A stretch of DNA of 64,000 bases from Planctomycetaceae bacterium (GCA_041398825.1 JAWKTX010000004.1:490299-554298); one strand, 5' to 3'. Numbered from the stretch's first letter, positions 40,001 to 47,831 are shown. Numbers and translations: made by a program. The notes: generated by a model not told the origin, from the sequence alone.

Positions 40001-40441
40001 CGGGTGATCGACCGTGTGGCATTCAATGCTCAGCCCTTCTTCAAGCCAGCTTTGTAGCTGTGGGTCATCGGGCTTCACGCTGCATGTCATAATGCTGACG
40101 GGTGCCCGTCCGTCAATCTGTTTCAATCGGTTGAGGATGGGTCGGAGGTACTGTTCGTACTTCGCGGTGTCTCGCATGTCGTCAATGGCAAGCACCACGA
40201 CACACTCAACGCCGTCGTCCCCAACCCATTGCGGAGTGGTCAGCTTTGGGAAATTCTTGTCGGGGTACCATGGGTTGCTTTGGTGCAGGTATGACAGCTC
40301 GGGGCCCCGGGAAACCGCCACTGACTCTTCCGCATCGAAATTGCATTCGCAGGGAGTCCCTGGACCTGCGGCGGCACAGGCCAGTTCAACAAGTGAAGCC
40401 GCTACCAGCAGACAGACGAAGGAGGGCAACGAAGCACGCAT
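34025..40441 (-). CDS. 2138-residue secreted fusion: deacetylase, ceramidase, PVC dehydrogenase, HEAT, cytochrome c
   Basis: One uninterrupted frame encodes an exported protein (signal peptide residues about 5-24). Domains in order: a NodB-like polysaccharide deacetylase (residues about 75-370) with metal residues AIDDM at 85-89 and HTVDH at 142-146; a neutral ceramidase-like domain (about 490-1030) with SSTHTHSGP near 674 and YACHATT near 785; a PVC-type membrane-bound-dehydrogenase beta-propeller (about 1038-1440; RPGLKVELVAAEPLIADP onwards); HEAT-like repeats (about 1460-1838); a cytochrome c domain with CAACH at 1870-1874; and a C-terminal beta-sandwich-like domain (about 2000-2138). Residues about 548-628 lie in a palindromic DNA repeat. 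The last four parts are a known PVC arrangement. Their union with both hydrolase domains in one chain is unusual. It may cleave an acylated polymer and pass electrons from the product, but this is inference. Confidence 0.82.
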   Translation of the reverse strand: MRASLPSFVCLLVAASLVELACAAAGPGTPCECNFDAEESVAVSRGPELSYLHQSNPWYPDKNFPKLTTPQWVGDDGVECVVVLAIDDMRDTAKYEQYLRPILNRLKQIDGRAPVSIMTCSVKPDDPQLQSWLEEGLSIECHTVDHPCPLLQGGDFAKAKSTYDRCIDLLNEIPGNKPVAFRTPCCDSLNTVSPRFFSEIFPGTTEGGHFLQIDSSVMNFFTSDDETIPRELVLDDDGTERFWKYKVKGLKRGETVHNNFVNYITNYPYPYVINNTCWQFPCVAPSDWSAQHLHGVNNPKTIEDWKAYLDICVLKKGTFNLVFHPHGWITAEQVNAFIDYAVAKHGKKVKFLNFREAAERLNAAFGNTALRDADDEVVERATQRDYRTGNAAGTDIASLPDAVQNALQAELSRSVLPLRRDDGSHNGVFVRDNHVCWMNEDTAHLPDLIQRVSFDGLKKAVAKRDARQNLTPVPIGAAVLDITPDHPVRLTGYGNRMTESEGAAVRIHARALAIGGPSPNVAVTLRVTSPADGTPNNVPASPTKTTSKTAPDSAAKRQQPVAPGVSQGNVIATNAKAPNGRQNENPANESCCEVAAAPSGLESSSNTNTPGFRPGLQAAVPSGLNRGEIDIERPLAVLITVDNCGVPASVTDSVFEKVAAKYNIPRERFAISSTHTHSGPWLRDFAPNIFAEIPEDHAEHLKQYEAKLIDQLVDVADQAIKARRPGHLSLAFGELGFAMNRRVLNNGQWTGFGEVPDGPTDKRFPLLAAHDEAGKLIAVLANYACHATTETGSFNQISGDWPGFAADMIEADLHESGNENAVALIAIGCGADANPSPRGTHEQAQQHGRTVADEVKRLLSRELSRIDPTISCNMLKVDLPLGPVPSREDLEALKEDPGVEGSRARYFLKMLDDGESIPTTVPDYPVQTWCFGNDLAMVFLGGEVVVDYSIRMNDMFDGDRLWINAYSNDVPCYIASKRILREGGYEADSSMRYYRRPTRLAPEAEDVICDTVQKLLPHEFYSEQLRADFPAPKSPEESLAAITIRPGLKVELVAAEPLIADPVAFDWDVNGRLWVVEMGGYPSNEENTGRVRVLEDIDHDGRYDKATTFLDGLSFPSGLHPWRSGWLITCAPDIIYAEDTDGDFVADTRTVLYTGFVEGNQQHRVNGMRWGLDGWLYLANGDSGGDVRAVHTVDNRASELPVRQISIRGRDIRIHPDSGAVETLSGQTQFGRERDDFGNWFGNNNSNPIWHYVLEERYLKRNPFATGLETKAQVAEIPGAAPVFPSSATLSRFNDFHAANRFTSACSTSIYRDHLLGEEFYGNAFTCEPVHNLVSRLVLERDGVTFKGRRAEDEQQSEFLASADNWSRPVMVRTGPDGALYIADMYRQVIEHPQWIPAEYQRKLDLYAGNAMGRIYRVVSNERQNTPAAGRQHDWYQKPASAVPPETLAERLASANGWWRDTAQRLLLHHRREDFAVDQLIETMMMHKNPAVRVQAMWTLSQVGDRPDFNASLFANALLDEQPEVRRAAVELLEPWIGDPQRNIPPTFEKLTQDPSASVRQQLALSLGASPHPAAAQFLVKLMLRSEIPKDESDAIRTSLSPQNIRQVVEGVMAQQESHSADHLLWQLASQAVSMKKPDVAGDIITLLLQKLSETSSAASWTAAADSWSAASRSLGTNVPARLKLSVPGVRERATKVAFSEDKDPAVRAAALQFLASSGGAEDELLEKLMELLRPTMPNIVQAAAVSVIAGSTTGRQHLLRIWKQLTPVIRNRVVSAMLENGEQTLQLLGAVEQQQITPSDLDAVVRERLLTHRDDHIRVKAANVLGQPSTTARSSVVEDLRSQISNLRWEISDLKSQAAAGQAVFEKRCAACHRIGDVGKQIGADLAALKDRSTDALLTAILDPNKAVEAKFLSYTAVTQDGRTFSGMLLNETGNSVTLLGTDGKEQIVARTDLEELICSNRSLMPEGLEKDLSAEDLAQVIAFVQSSGTTLKRFDGNEPRVIAPNADGSITLPASAAEIHGPNLVFEQKYGNLGWWSSTDDYAVWTIDVPKSGQWTVEVDYACDNGTAGGVIKFSTGTRLLSARIPGTGTWDEYRSWTVGVLDLHGGRRQIIVTCPEKPISALLDLRSVRLIPPGP
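34862..34920. repeat. AT-rich internal repeat (GAGATTTGA-type) inside coding sequence
   Basis: Within the large fusion gene a short stretch repeats the unit TGAGATTTGA/CTGAGATTTC about four times. It encodes LRSQISNLRWEISDLKSQ, a linker between the HEAT repeats and the cytochrome c domain. The composition is far more AT-rich than its surroundings. Similar translated SQISNLKSQ strings occur in planctomycete proteins (from memory), which suggests a mobile or slipping repeat. Confidence 0.6.
38560..38800. repeat. GC-rich palindromic repeat element carried in frame inside coding sequence
   Basis: The segment consists of several short inverted repeats. Examples are GTCCCGAAGGGAC at 38573-38585, AGCCCGGGG..CCCGGGGTA around 38600-38620 and CAGCCCGGAAGGGGCGGCAG near 38640. 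Toward 38750-38800 there are related mirror copies (GCCGGGGGCTACAGGCTG and GCCGCTTTGCGGC). It divides the ceramidase domain (DHPVRLTGYGN before it, ITVDNCG after it) and adds about 80 low-complexity residues. The frame is kept. The pattern resembles palindromic repeats scattered in planctomycete genomes. Confidence 0.7.
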
Positions 40442-40493
40442 CTGAAAGTCTCCCGGAGATCAGTTCAGGATCAGAAATCGGGCTGTGAATCAG

Positions 40494-43400
40494 CTAATCA
40501 ACAAACAGAAATTCGCTCAAATTGAAGAGCATTCGCGTCAGGTTTACCACGCCGTGCTCTTCCGCATATCCGACCATGAGCAACTGTTCCTGCTGCGATG
40601 GTCGGCGACCTGTGACCCGTTGAAACGCGATACCGACCTGAGTCGCAACGTCACCAGATTCTTCGGTGAGGGCATCGGCAAAGTGTCTGGCCATGACCAG
40701 ATTGAATCGATTGTTCAGCAACGACAACGCCTGAAGCGATGTAATTGTCTCGTTGCGACGTGGCGTGCTTTGAGAGGAATCTGCGCAATCAAGCGTTGTC
40801 ATGAATGGATTTGGCTGCGATCGCACAACGAACCGATAGATGGACCGGCGATGTGACGCTGGCGTGTCCGGATCAAAGTGAGCGTATTCGTAATGCGGCG
40901 AATGTTCGGGCTTCTCGAGCTCAAACAGATAGTAGCCCGGACCACCCATCGTCAGATCAAGCCGGCTACTCACCATCAGGATAGAATCGCGGACTTCTTC
41001 CGCAGACAACTTTCTTCGATTCATCCGCCAAAGCAGACGATTGTCTGCGTCGATGGAATTGCACTCGGAACGATCCAGCGAAGCCTGACGATACGTTTCG
41101 CTGGAAATGATCAATCGATGCAGCTGCTTGATGGACTGACCATTCTGCAGGAACCAGACCGTAAGCCAGTCCAGCAATTCCGGATGAGTCGGCAATTGCC
41201 CCATGCGGCCGAAGTCGTTTGGCGAATCCACGATTCCCCGACCAAAATGGTGCTGCCAGACACGATTGACGATCGATCGCCAGGTAAGTGGATGCTTGTC
41301 GGAAGTCACCCACCGCGCTAACGCAGCTCTTCGATCCGCTTCCGAATGCGACTCTGGCAATTCGAAGAGGGTGATATCATTACCGGACAAGGGTATCGTT
41401 CCTGGCGCGGCTATTTCCCGCGGTTGCGTTTCGTTGCCTCGATGCAGCACACGAATCGATCTTGGAATACCTCCCGTTGATTTGAAGTTTCCTTGTGGAG
41501 CAAAGTTTGTTGCGGCGGCGTATACCATTCTGCCAACGGGCAATTTCGCGAGCCGCTCTTTGAGGTTTGCCTGTTCTGTTGTCAATTGCATTCGTTTTGC
41601 AATTCGTTCCGGTGTATCCAGACTTGCTCGAACCGCGGCAAGATTCTTACGTGCCTGGTTCAATTCACGACTTGCCCCGGCGGCTGCAGGTTGAGGCCAG
41701 ATGCCATCGGTCAGGTTCGATTGTCGCCATCGCGGCCCTGCTTCGATCGAATCGAGTGCCGTCACCGAACACCCGCTCGCGATGTTGCTCCCGGATTCAT
41801 CCAGCGTCTGAACTTCGGACAATGCCAGAATGTAGTCGCCTCGACGTTCGGCAAGTTTTGTCGCTGTCACACGCAAATACCTGGCGATAACCGGTTGAGG
41901 TAAGGTGATTGATACTGCTTCAAGGGCAGGATTCAGGTAGTCGGTTCCGTGAGTGTCGAAGATGATGGATTGTCCTGGCGGCGAATCCGGATGAATGCCT
42001 CCGGAAGACGCATTATTTCTCTGCTGGCTGGTTTGCAGGACCACCTGAAACTGCCGCGGAAAACCAAACCCCGCACCGATGCCTCCGAAGTCATCGTGAC
42101 ACGGATTTAAGACAACTTCGCGGATCGCTCTGTCGGATCCCAGGTCAATTTCCACCCACTTCACCACATCCGAGCGGGGGGCGATTTGGCTGTGATAGCC
42201 GAATTCCGGTTTCTTGTCGTGTGGTTCTGCCAGCGGGGTCAGCCTGGCGACATCAGCCTCCGCAAGCTTCAACAGATCTCCACCTTCGGTTTCGATCTCT
42301 CTTTTCAGTTCTTCCAGAGCTTCTTTCACTCGAAGCTGCTCACTGGTCAAACGACGGCGTTCTTCCTCTGTTTCAGGGTCAGTGTCGAATGGTCGTTCCG
42401 AACGATCCACTGCGGCAAAAACCGACTGCAGATCGTAGTAATGCTTCTGTGTGAACGGATCGAATTTGTGGTTGTGACATCGCGCGCACTGGATGGTAAC
42501 ACTGCAGAAAGAATTCATGACATTGCTGACCATGTCGTCTCGGTCAAGATTTCGAGCCACCATACCATCAATTTTCGATTCCGGAACTTCAACGTGACCG
42601 ATGAAATCCCACGGGCCGGCCGCAATAAAGCCCAACCCAAGAATGCCGTCGGGTTCTCCGGGAAACAGTACATCCCCGGCAATCTGTTCCTGAACGAAAC
42701 GTCCGTACGGCTTATCTTCGTTAAAGCTTCGAATAACGTAGTCGCGATAGGGCCATGCATTCGGACGGAGCTTATCTTTGTCGTAGCCGCAGGTATCGGC
42801 ATACTTCACGACATCCAGCCAGTGGCGTCCCCATCGTTCCCCGTAGCGAGGAGAATTCAGGAGACGCTCTGTCAGGCGATCCCACGCGTCCGCTCCTTTA
42901 TCCTGTTCGAAAGCTTCGATTTCAGCCGGAGTAGGGGGCAACCCGGTCAGGTCGTACGACAGCCGCCGAATGAGCGTTCTTCTGTCGGCAGGAGCCGATG
43001 GAGTTAATCCTTTCTCAACGAGACGCTTTTGAATGAACGCATCAATAGGATGCACCGGAGGCGAGCTCGTTCCGGGAGGAACCGCCGGGGACTTCAAGGG
43101 GCGAAGCGACCACCAGTTGAAGTCTTCCACAACGGGTTCTGTCAGACGAACCGTATCCGGAAAAGGAGCTCCGGCAGCGATCCACTTACGTAGCCATTCC
43201 ACTTCTTCATTCGTCAGTGCAGAGCCCGTTTTGGGCATCGACGGAGGAGAATCGCCTTCCGGCTGCACGACCGACATCAGATGACTGTTTTCAACAGAAC
43301 CCGGCTCAACATAGCCGCTGTCGAATAATTCTCTGGCCGTCTGAAGACTAAATTCCCCAGCGGCTTCATCGCTGCTGTGGCAACGCAGACAGTGTTTCGA

Positions 43401-43568
43401 AAGAACGTCCAGCGCGCGATGCTGAAGGCCGGAATGGGCCTCATCCTGTCCAAACGCCCCTGACAGGCTGCAAATTCCGGGAATGATCAGCAGCCAGGCA
43501 CACCATTTGAAGTGGAGTCTCCGGAGGCAGCTCTGAAGGCTTCTAAATACTGGAATCATCGTCATCAT
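40494..43568 (-). CDS. Planctomycete cytochrome c PSCyt1 / DUF1549 / DUF1553 (PSD1) protein
   Basis: The protein of 1024 residues has an N-terminal hydrophobic leader (about 20-40). It follows the classic planctomycete order: PSCyt1 heme domain with CLRCH at 60-64, DUF1549 (PSCyt2) from about 165 (WSLRPLKSPAVPPG...LTGLPPTPAEIEAFE) with a second heme site CARCHNHKFDPF near 363, a discoidin-like galactose-binding segment (about 460-600, VKWVEIDLGSDRAIREVVLNP), and DUF1553 (PSD1) at the C-terminus with WHHFGRG-like WQHHFGRGIVDSPNDFG and LLNNRFNLVMARHF. The family is abundant in planctomycetes and its biochemical function is not settled; heme binding and export are supported by motif. The start overlaps the end of the upstream DUF4261 gene by 26 bases, which suggests coupled translation. 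It is followed on the same strand by the large fusion gene after 52 bases. Confidence 0.9.
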   Translation of the reverse strand: MMTMIPVFRSLQSCLRRLHFKWCAWLLIIPGICSLSGAFGQDEAHSGLQHRALDVLSKHCLRCHSSDEAAGEFSLQTARELFDSGYVEPGSVENSHLMSVVQPEGDSPPSMPKTGSALTNEEVEWLRKWIAAGAPFPDTVRLTEPVVEDFNWWSLRPLKSPAVPPGTSSPPVHPIDAFIQKRLVEKGLTPSAPADRRTLIRRLSYDLTGLPPTPAEIEAFEQDKGADAWDRLTERLLNSPRYGERWGRHWLDVVKYADTCGYDKDKLRPNAWPYRDYVIRSFNEDKPYGRFVQEQIAGDVLFPGEPDGILGLGFIAAGPWDFIGHVEVPESKIDGMVARNLDRDDMVSNVMNSFCSVTIQCARCHNHKFDPFTQKHYYDLQSVFAAVDRSERPFDTDPETEEERRRLTSEQLRVKEALEELKREIETEGGDLLKLAEADVARLTPLAEPHDKKPEFGYHSQIAPRSDVVKWVEIDLGSDRAIREVVLNPCHDDFGGIGAGFGFPRQFQVVLQTSQQRNNASSGGIHPDSPPGQSIIFDTHGTDYLNPALEAVSITLPQPVIARYLRVTATKLAERRGDYILALSEVQTLDESGSNIASGCSVTALDSIEAGPRWRQSNLTDGIWPQPAAAGASRELNQARKNLAAVRASLDTPERIAKRMQLTTEQANLKERLAKLPVGRMVYAAATNFAPQGNFKSTGGIPRSIRVLHRGNETQPREIAAPGTIPLSGNDITLFELPESHSEADRRAALARWVTSDKHPLTWRSIVNRVWQHHFGRGIVDSPNDFGRMGQLPTHPELLDWLTVWFLQNGQSIKQLHRLIISSETYRQASLDRSECNSIDADNRLLWRMNRRKLSAEEVRDSILMVSSRLDLTMGGPGYYLFELEKPEHSPHYEYAHFDPDTPASHRRSIYRFVVRSQPNPFMTTLDCADSSQSTPRRNETITSLQALSLLNNRFNLVMARHFADALTEESGDVATQVGIAFQRVTGRRPSQQEQLLMVGYAEEHGVVNLTRMLFNLSEFLFVD

Positions 43569-44532
43569 CAGTCTCTTCTATGTCCCGGTCGTTGGCTTCA
43601 TCCATGGCAAGCAGTTCGGCCGGCAAGTCACGATTGTCAAGCGGACGCCATCGAAGTACATCGCGAGGCGGATCGCAGGTGGCTTTTCGTACGGTGACCT
43701 GCCAGTGGACATCGCCGGGCCCGTCCATGGTATCTCCATCCTTGATCACATCGCCATTCTCCAGCAAGTACAACGTGCCGTTCCGCATGAAGGCATCAAC
43801 GTCCGACGGATCGTAGTCGCTGCCGCAGAAGACCGTCTCGAAATCTGAGACATTCATTTGCTGGTTCCCAACCGAATCCATCAGGGCAAACTGTTCATTG
43901 ATGTTGAAAAGTCGGACATTGGCCCATGCGTCGATCGGCGGCATTTCGTTCTCGTTTGCAAACTCCAGGCACTGCTTCAGATTCGCCCTGTCCTTCAGAA
44001 CTTCTCCGTTGGGATTGAAGTAACAAATGGCCTGAGGCAGGCTCAACAGCGATTCGGTCAACTGGGTCAGAAAGTCCAGTTCATCCAGGGTATTTACACT
44101 TTCAGGCATGATGGGCTGATCATCGCCCAGACCAAAAGCGTAACTCAGCCGAATACGAATGAACCCCTGATGGCGTTCGACGGCCGTCGGCCCGTCTTCC
44201 CACGCCCACGCCTGCTGCGCGGCTCGTTCCATGCTTCGAGGAAAGGTGAACGGGCCAAATTGGCCCATGACCCACGCACCAAAAAGTGTCGAGCTGGATT
44301 GTGGATCCCCCATGCTGTCCGGCCATTGTCGGTTGACCACGTCAATTGCGACAAAGCCATTCACATCCGGACGATAGGCAATCACCAAGGTTGGTCCGCC
44401 CAGCTCCCATGACGAGGAACGGTCGATCCGTTTGCAGATTTCGAAGCCGTCCAGGGCGGTTGTCAATTCGTCCAGAGTCGCTGGACCACTCAAGAGAACG
44501 CACGTTGTCTGAGTGTAAATACCTTTTGGCAT
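43543..44532 (-). CDS. DUF4261 domain-containing protein
   Basis: The protein of 329 residues starts MPKGIYTQTTCVLLSGPATL. AGGAAAGGA lies just upstream of this ATG, while an in-frame start at 44730 lacks a ribosome site. Residues about 15-130 and 200-310 match the DUF4261 pattern of a Trp/Phe-rich alpha+beta domain, including DVVNRQWPDSMGDP, FGAWVMGQFGPFTFP and ICYFNPNGEVL. No catalytic residues are known for the family. The tail is a run of acidic residues (EETDDDDDSS). The gene's end overlaps the start of the PSD1 gene on the same strand, and the gene is divergent from the esterase at 45 kb. A cytoplasmic role is likely because no signal peptide is seen. Confidence 0.78.
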   Translation of the reverse strand: MPKGIYTQTTCVLLSGPATLDELTTALDGFEICKRIDRSSSWELGGPTLVIAYRPDVNGFVAIDVVNRQWPDSMGDPQSSSTLFGAWVMGQFGPFTFPRSMERAAQQAWAWEDGPTAVERHQGFIRIRLSYAFGLGDDQPIMPESVNTLDELDFLTQLTESLLSLPQAICYFNPNGEVLKDRANLKQCLEFANENEMPPIDAWANVRLFNINEQFALMDSVGNQQMNVSDFETVFCGSDYDPSDVDAFMRNGTLYLLENGDVIKDGDTMDGPGDVHWQVTVRKATCDPPRDVLRWRPLDNRDLPAELLAMDEANDRDIEETDDDDDSSI

Positions 44533-44957
44533 GAGCGTCCTTTCCTGGCGGCGCAGTGGATAAAGTGAAGGGAGGGTATGTGAAGCGTGGACTTTCGCTG
44601 CGTTCGCGTGGAGGTCAGCGGAACAGACACCAATTGAGCACCTGTGAAGATCTCTGAGCAGCGTACGAGATGCGGTTGTGAATTGCGACCATCGCTGCAT
44701 CCCGCTACAACCTGAATCAGACGTTGACAATCCTACGCATGCGACTCATCGAAAGCTAAACTGTGATCCGCGGGCGTGTACAGGTCGGATCCCAGCCGCT
44801 GCCACAGTATGCAGGTCTTGTGGACGCAGATCTTATGAGCTCGCTCAATCAGGCTGCGGGGTTGGGCGTAACAGTAACAATAGTCCGTTGAGAACTCTGG
44901 AATTTCGACATGACGAGACGATCTGTAGATAAGGGATATTCTGAAAGGGAATTCCCC
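44533..44957. other. Intergenic, divergent DUF4261 / esterase region
   Basis: These 425 bases should hold promoters for both genes. No gene, RNA or strong hairpin was seen. AAAGGGAATTCCCC ahead of 44958 supplies the ribosome site of the esterase. Confidence 0.4.
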
Positions 44958-45995
44958 GTGTCGGCGATGCCGATTCCACCTGCTGCACGTTCATGCCTTA
45001 ACCGCTGCTCTGAGTTTCGAACTCAGTGGCTTCCCAGGTCTTTCCCAGCGAGATCATTTTGTACCCTGCTTTCACACGCCGTCGCAAATGTGCTGACTCT
45101 GCTGCTGGTGTTAACAACCGTGGATCATTCGGCTGCTCTTGCCGAGAACATCTCTGGCCTGGGCACTGCACAACAGCAGGACGCCACATCCCGTCCGCCC
45201 GGGATACCTGATGCCGCTGAAAAAACAGCGCTGCCCGGGGACTATGTGACCGAGGTTCGTTTGCCACCGAAGGCCAGTTTCCATCTGTTTGTCCTGGCGG
45301 GCCAGTCGAATATGGCGGGCCGAGGCGTGATTGAAAAGCAGGATACAGTGATTCATCCTCGGCTTCTGATGCTGAACAAGCAGGGTCATTGGGTTCCGGC
45401 AATTGCTCCCCTGCACTTCGACAAGTCCGTGGCTGGCGTAGGACCTGGTCGAACATTCGGCCTGGAACTTCTGAAAGATGACCCAACAATTACGATCGGT
45501 TTGATTCCCGTGGCTGTGGGAGGATCACCAATTTCTGTATGGCAACCGGGCGAATATTACGAACCCACCCACAGTTTTCCGTGGGATGACGCCGTCCACA
45601 GAATCCGAATTGGCAAGCGTGACGGTGTCGTCAGGGGGATTCTTTGGCATCAGGGGGAATCGGATTCCAATGAAAAATCTGCTTCTGCCTATCAATACGC
45701 CCTTGACCACCTGATTAATCGGCTGCGGGTTGAATGCGATTCGGAAGACCAGAATGGATTGATACCATTCATGGCCGGTCAGATGGGAAAGTTTGAAAGC
45801 CGACCATGGAACGAATTCAAGAACACGGTCGATGCTGCGCATCGCACCCTGCCGGACCGAGTTGAAAGGACCGCCTTTGTGGACGCCAGTGCGCTGAACC
45901 ACAAAGGAGACAACGTCCATTTTGATTCAGAATCCTACCGCGAACTCGGACGTCGATTTGCATCGGCCTACCGACGACTCCGCGATAACGATTGA
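44958..45995 (+). CDS. Sialate O-acetylesterase-like (SASA, CE6) secreted esterase
   Basis: The likely protein of 345 residues starts at GTG 44958, where AAGGG lies upstream; the frame is open from an ATG at 44910. A hydrophobic stretch (about residues 35-58, VANVLTLLLVLTTVDHSAALA) gives a signal peptide with a long N-region. The SASA/carbohydrate-esterase-6 domain then shows the catalytic Ser in VLAGQSNMAGRG, the GGSPISVW segment, the ILWHQGESDSN block and the terminal His in NVHFDSESYRELGRRFA. Members remove acetyl groups from sialic acid or from xylan and related polymers. The substrate is open. It is followed by a small secreted protein on the same strand. Confidence 0.85.
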   Translation: MSAMPIPPAARSCLNRCSEFRTQWLPRSFPARSFCTLLSHAVANVLTLLLVLTTVDHSAALAENISGLGTAQQQDATSRPPGIPDAAEKTALPGDYVTEVRLPPKASFHLFVLAGQSNMAGRGVIEKQDTVIHPRLLMLNKQGHWVPAIAPLHFDKSVAGVGPGRTFGLELLKDDPTITIGLIPVAVGGSPISVWQPGEYYEPTHSFPWDDAVHRIRIGKRDGVVRGILWHQGESDSNEKSASAYQYALDHLINRLRVECDSEDQNGLIPFMAGQMGKFESRPWNEFKNTVDAAHRTLPDRVERTAFVDASALNHKGDNVHFDSESYRELGRRFASAYRRLRDND

Positions 45996-46039
45996 GTCTC
46001 AGAACACACAAGTGTCTTCGAACATTAGGGAGTTGAAAC

Positions 46040-46528
46040 ATGAAGTCTCGCACGTTCACGTTGTTTACCATTGCTCTGTTCAGTGCAAACTGTTCTCTCG
46101 TGGTCGCAGACGATGCCGCAGACCAGCAGATCCGTCGAGAGAAGGCATTCTCAGAGCAGATGGCCAAGTCGGTAATGATTGGTGCATTCACAGTTGACGG
46201 CAAAGAAGACGATAAGCCGCTGAAGGAAGAACGATACGAAATTGAGAGCGTCGTAAAGACGGGCGATAACTACTGGACGTTTACTGCTCGTGTCAAGTAC
46301 GGCAACACCGACGTTAAACTGCCGATCACCGTTCCTATGGAATGGGCCGGAGATACGCCGATGGTGCTTCTGACAGACGCAACCCTGCCGGGCCTTGGCA
46401 GTGCATTTTCTGCTCGAGTCCTGTTTCATGACGGACGATACGCAGGTACGTGGCAGCATGGCAAAGTGGGCGGGCACATGTTCGGACGTATTGAAAAACA
46501 GAAGCCATCTGAATCAGCCAGCGAATAG
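46040..46528 (+). CDS. Small secreted protein of unknown function
   Basis: The 162-residue protein has a signal peptide (about residues 5-22, cleavage near VVADD). The mature part is a compact beta-rich domain: VVKTGDNYWTFTARVKYG, LPITVPMEWAGDTPMV, then YAGTWQHGKVGGHMFGRIE near the end. The length and the closing GTW...HG.MFG pattern recall PVC-conserved secreted proteins with no assigned function. GGGAG lies about seven bases before the ATG. Its position between an esterase and an RNase HII-like gene does not reveal a role. Confidence 0.65.
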   Translation: MKSRTFTLFTIALFSANCSLVVADDAADQQIRREKAFSEQMAKSVMIGAFTVDGKEDDKPLKEERYEIESVVKTGDNYWTFTARVKYGNTDVKLPITVPMEWAGDTPMVLLTDATLPGLGSAFSARVLFHDGRYAGTWQHGKVGGHMFGRIEKQKPSESASE

Positions 46529-46566
46529 ACCGACCGCAACTGTCAGGTAAACGCCCGGGAACAGAG

Positions 46567-47631
46567 ATGCCGAATACACTTTTCATCGGGACCGATGAAG
46601 CGGGCTACGGACCGAATCTTGGCCCTTTGGTCATCACAGCAACCAGCTGGCAGGCGCCTTCGGGGACGGCATGCGACAAACTGTGGGACCTGCTTGCAGA
46701 AGTTCTCACGAACGACCCTGCGAAGGATGATCGACGCCTCTTCGTTGCTGATTCCAAACAGGTCTACTCGCCCGCCAGCGGTATACTGGATCTTGAGACA
46801 GCAGTTCTCAGCATTCTGAGCGCACTGAATCTTCAACCAGCAACAACGACTGAACTGGGGGCCATCGTTGCGGGATCTTTGTTTGATGAACAAAGAAAAA
46901 GAGACCCGACACTGGCCACCGCTGGCACACCACTACCGCTGGCCGCGTTTCCCGATGAAGTGGCCGAATCCCGCGAAGCAATTCTGAATGCATTCCGGCA
47001 GACTCAGGTGCGTCTTGTCGCGATCCGCAGTCGAATCATCTTCCCACCGGAGTTCAATGAGCTTGTCAGCCGGGCAGGATCGAAGGGTGTCATACTTTCA
47101 CAGTCGACAATGGATCTGGTTCATCAGCTTTGCCCGAAACGATTTCATTCGCACCATACCGAAGACCTCCGACGTGGACCTAAACGTCTTTTCGCACTCG
47201 AAGACGACGAAGCCACCGTCAGCTCCCCAACCGCCGCTGAGACCGGGGAAAACATCGACAGCGTGCATGTCTACTGCGACAAACATGGTGGTCGAAATCG
47301 TTATGATGCCCTGATTTCAGAGCAATTCGACGATCAGTTTGTCTTTCGACGTGAAGAGAGCACCGCGATTTCCCGTTATCAAATGGGCAAAGTTGAATTT
47401 TGTTTTCGCACAAAGGCTGAGGCTCTACTGCCAGTCGCATTGGCTTCGATGGTTTCGAAGTACGTGCGAGAGTGCCTGATGGAGGATTTCAATGCGTTCT
47501 GGCGAAACCACCTTCCAACCCTGAAGCCAACCAGGGGCTATCCTCTGGATGCGCGTCGATTTCGTGAAGATATCGCTTCTGCTGTCATGCAGCTGGGAAT
47601 CGAAGAAAGCCACTTCTGGCGTTGCAAATAG
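46567..47631 (+). CDS. Divergent RNase HII-like nuclease
   Basis: The protein of 354 residues opens with FIGTDEAGYGPNLGPLVI, which matches the first RNase HII motif with its catalytic Asp and Glu. A DSKQVYS segment near residue 60 corresponds to the DSK motif. A Cys-Asp in VHVYCDKHGGRNRY near 236 may supply the third acidic residue, and LASMVSKYVRECLME near 296 matches the ASxxAKxxRD motif but with Glu in place of Asp. A GYPLDARRF near 328 resembles the closing GYGT motif. RNase HII nicks at ribonucleotides in DNA. The protein is about 150 residues longer than usual and the fourth position is altered, so activity is uncertain. Confidence 0.7.
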   Translation: MPNTLFIGTDEAGYGPNLGPLVITATSWQAPSGTACDKLWDLLAEVLTNDPAKDDRRLFVADSKQVYSPASGILDLETAVLSILSALNLQPATTTELGAIVAGSLFDEQRKRDPTLATAGTPLPLAAFPDEVAESREAILNAFRQTQVRLVAIRSRIIFPPEFNELVSRAGSKGVILSQSTMDLVHQLCPKRFHSHHTEDLRRGPKRLFALEDDEATVSSPTAAETGENIDSVHVYCDKHGGRNRYDALISEQFDDQFVFRREESTAISRYQMGKVEFCFRTKAEALLPVALASMVSKYVRECLMEDFNAFWRNHLPTLKPTRGYPLDARRFREDIASAVMQLGIEESHFWRCK

Positions 47632-47831
47632 AAACCTGTTTCGGCGACGCAGGTTCAGTAGAAGAGACTGCCGACCTGAGTTTCGATGCAAGTACTCACA
47701 GGCCATGAACACAAGGCCGTTTGAAGCTGCAACGGTCGCTCTCGCCAGGCAGGCGGGTTATGATGCTGGCGATTCCATTCTGAATCCTCGATGTTGTTTT
47801 GAATTCCGTCCCTGTTGTAAAAGGGTAATCC

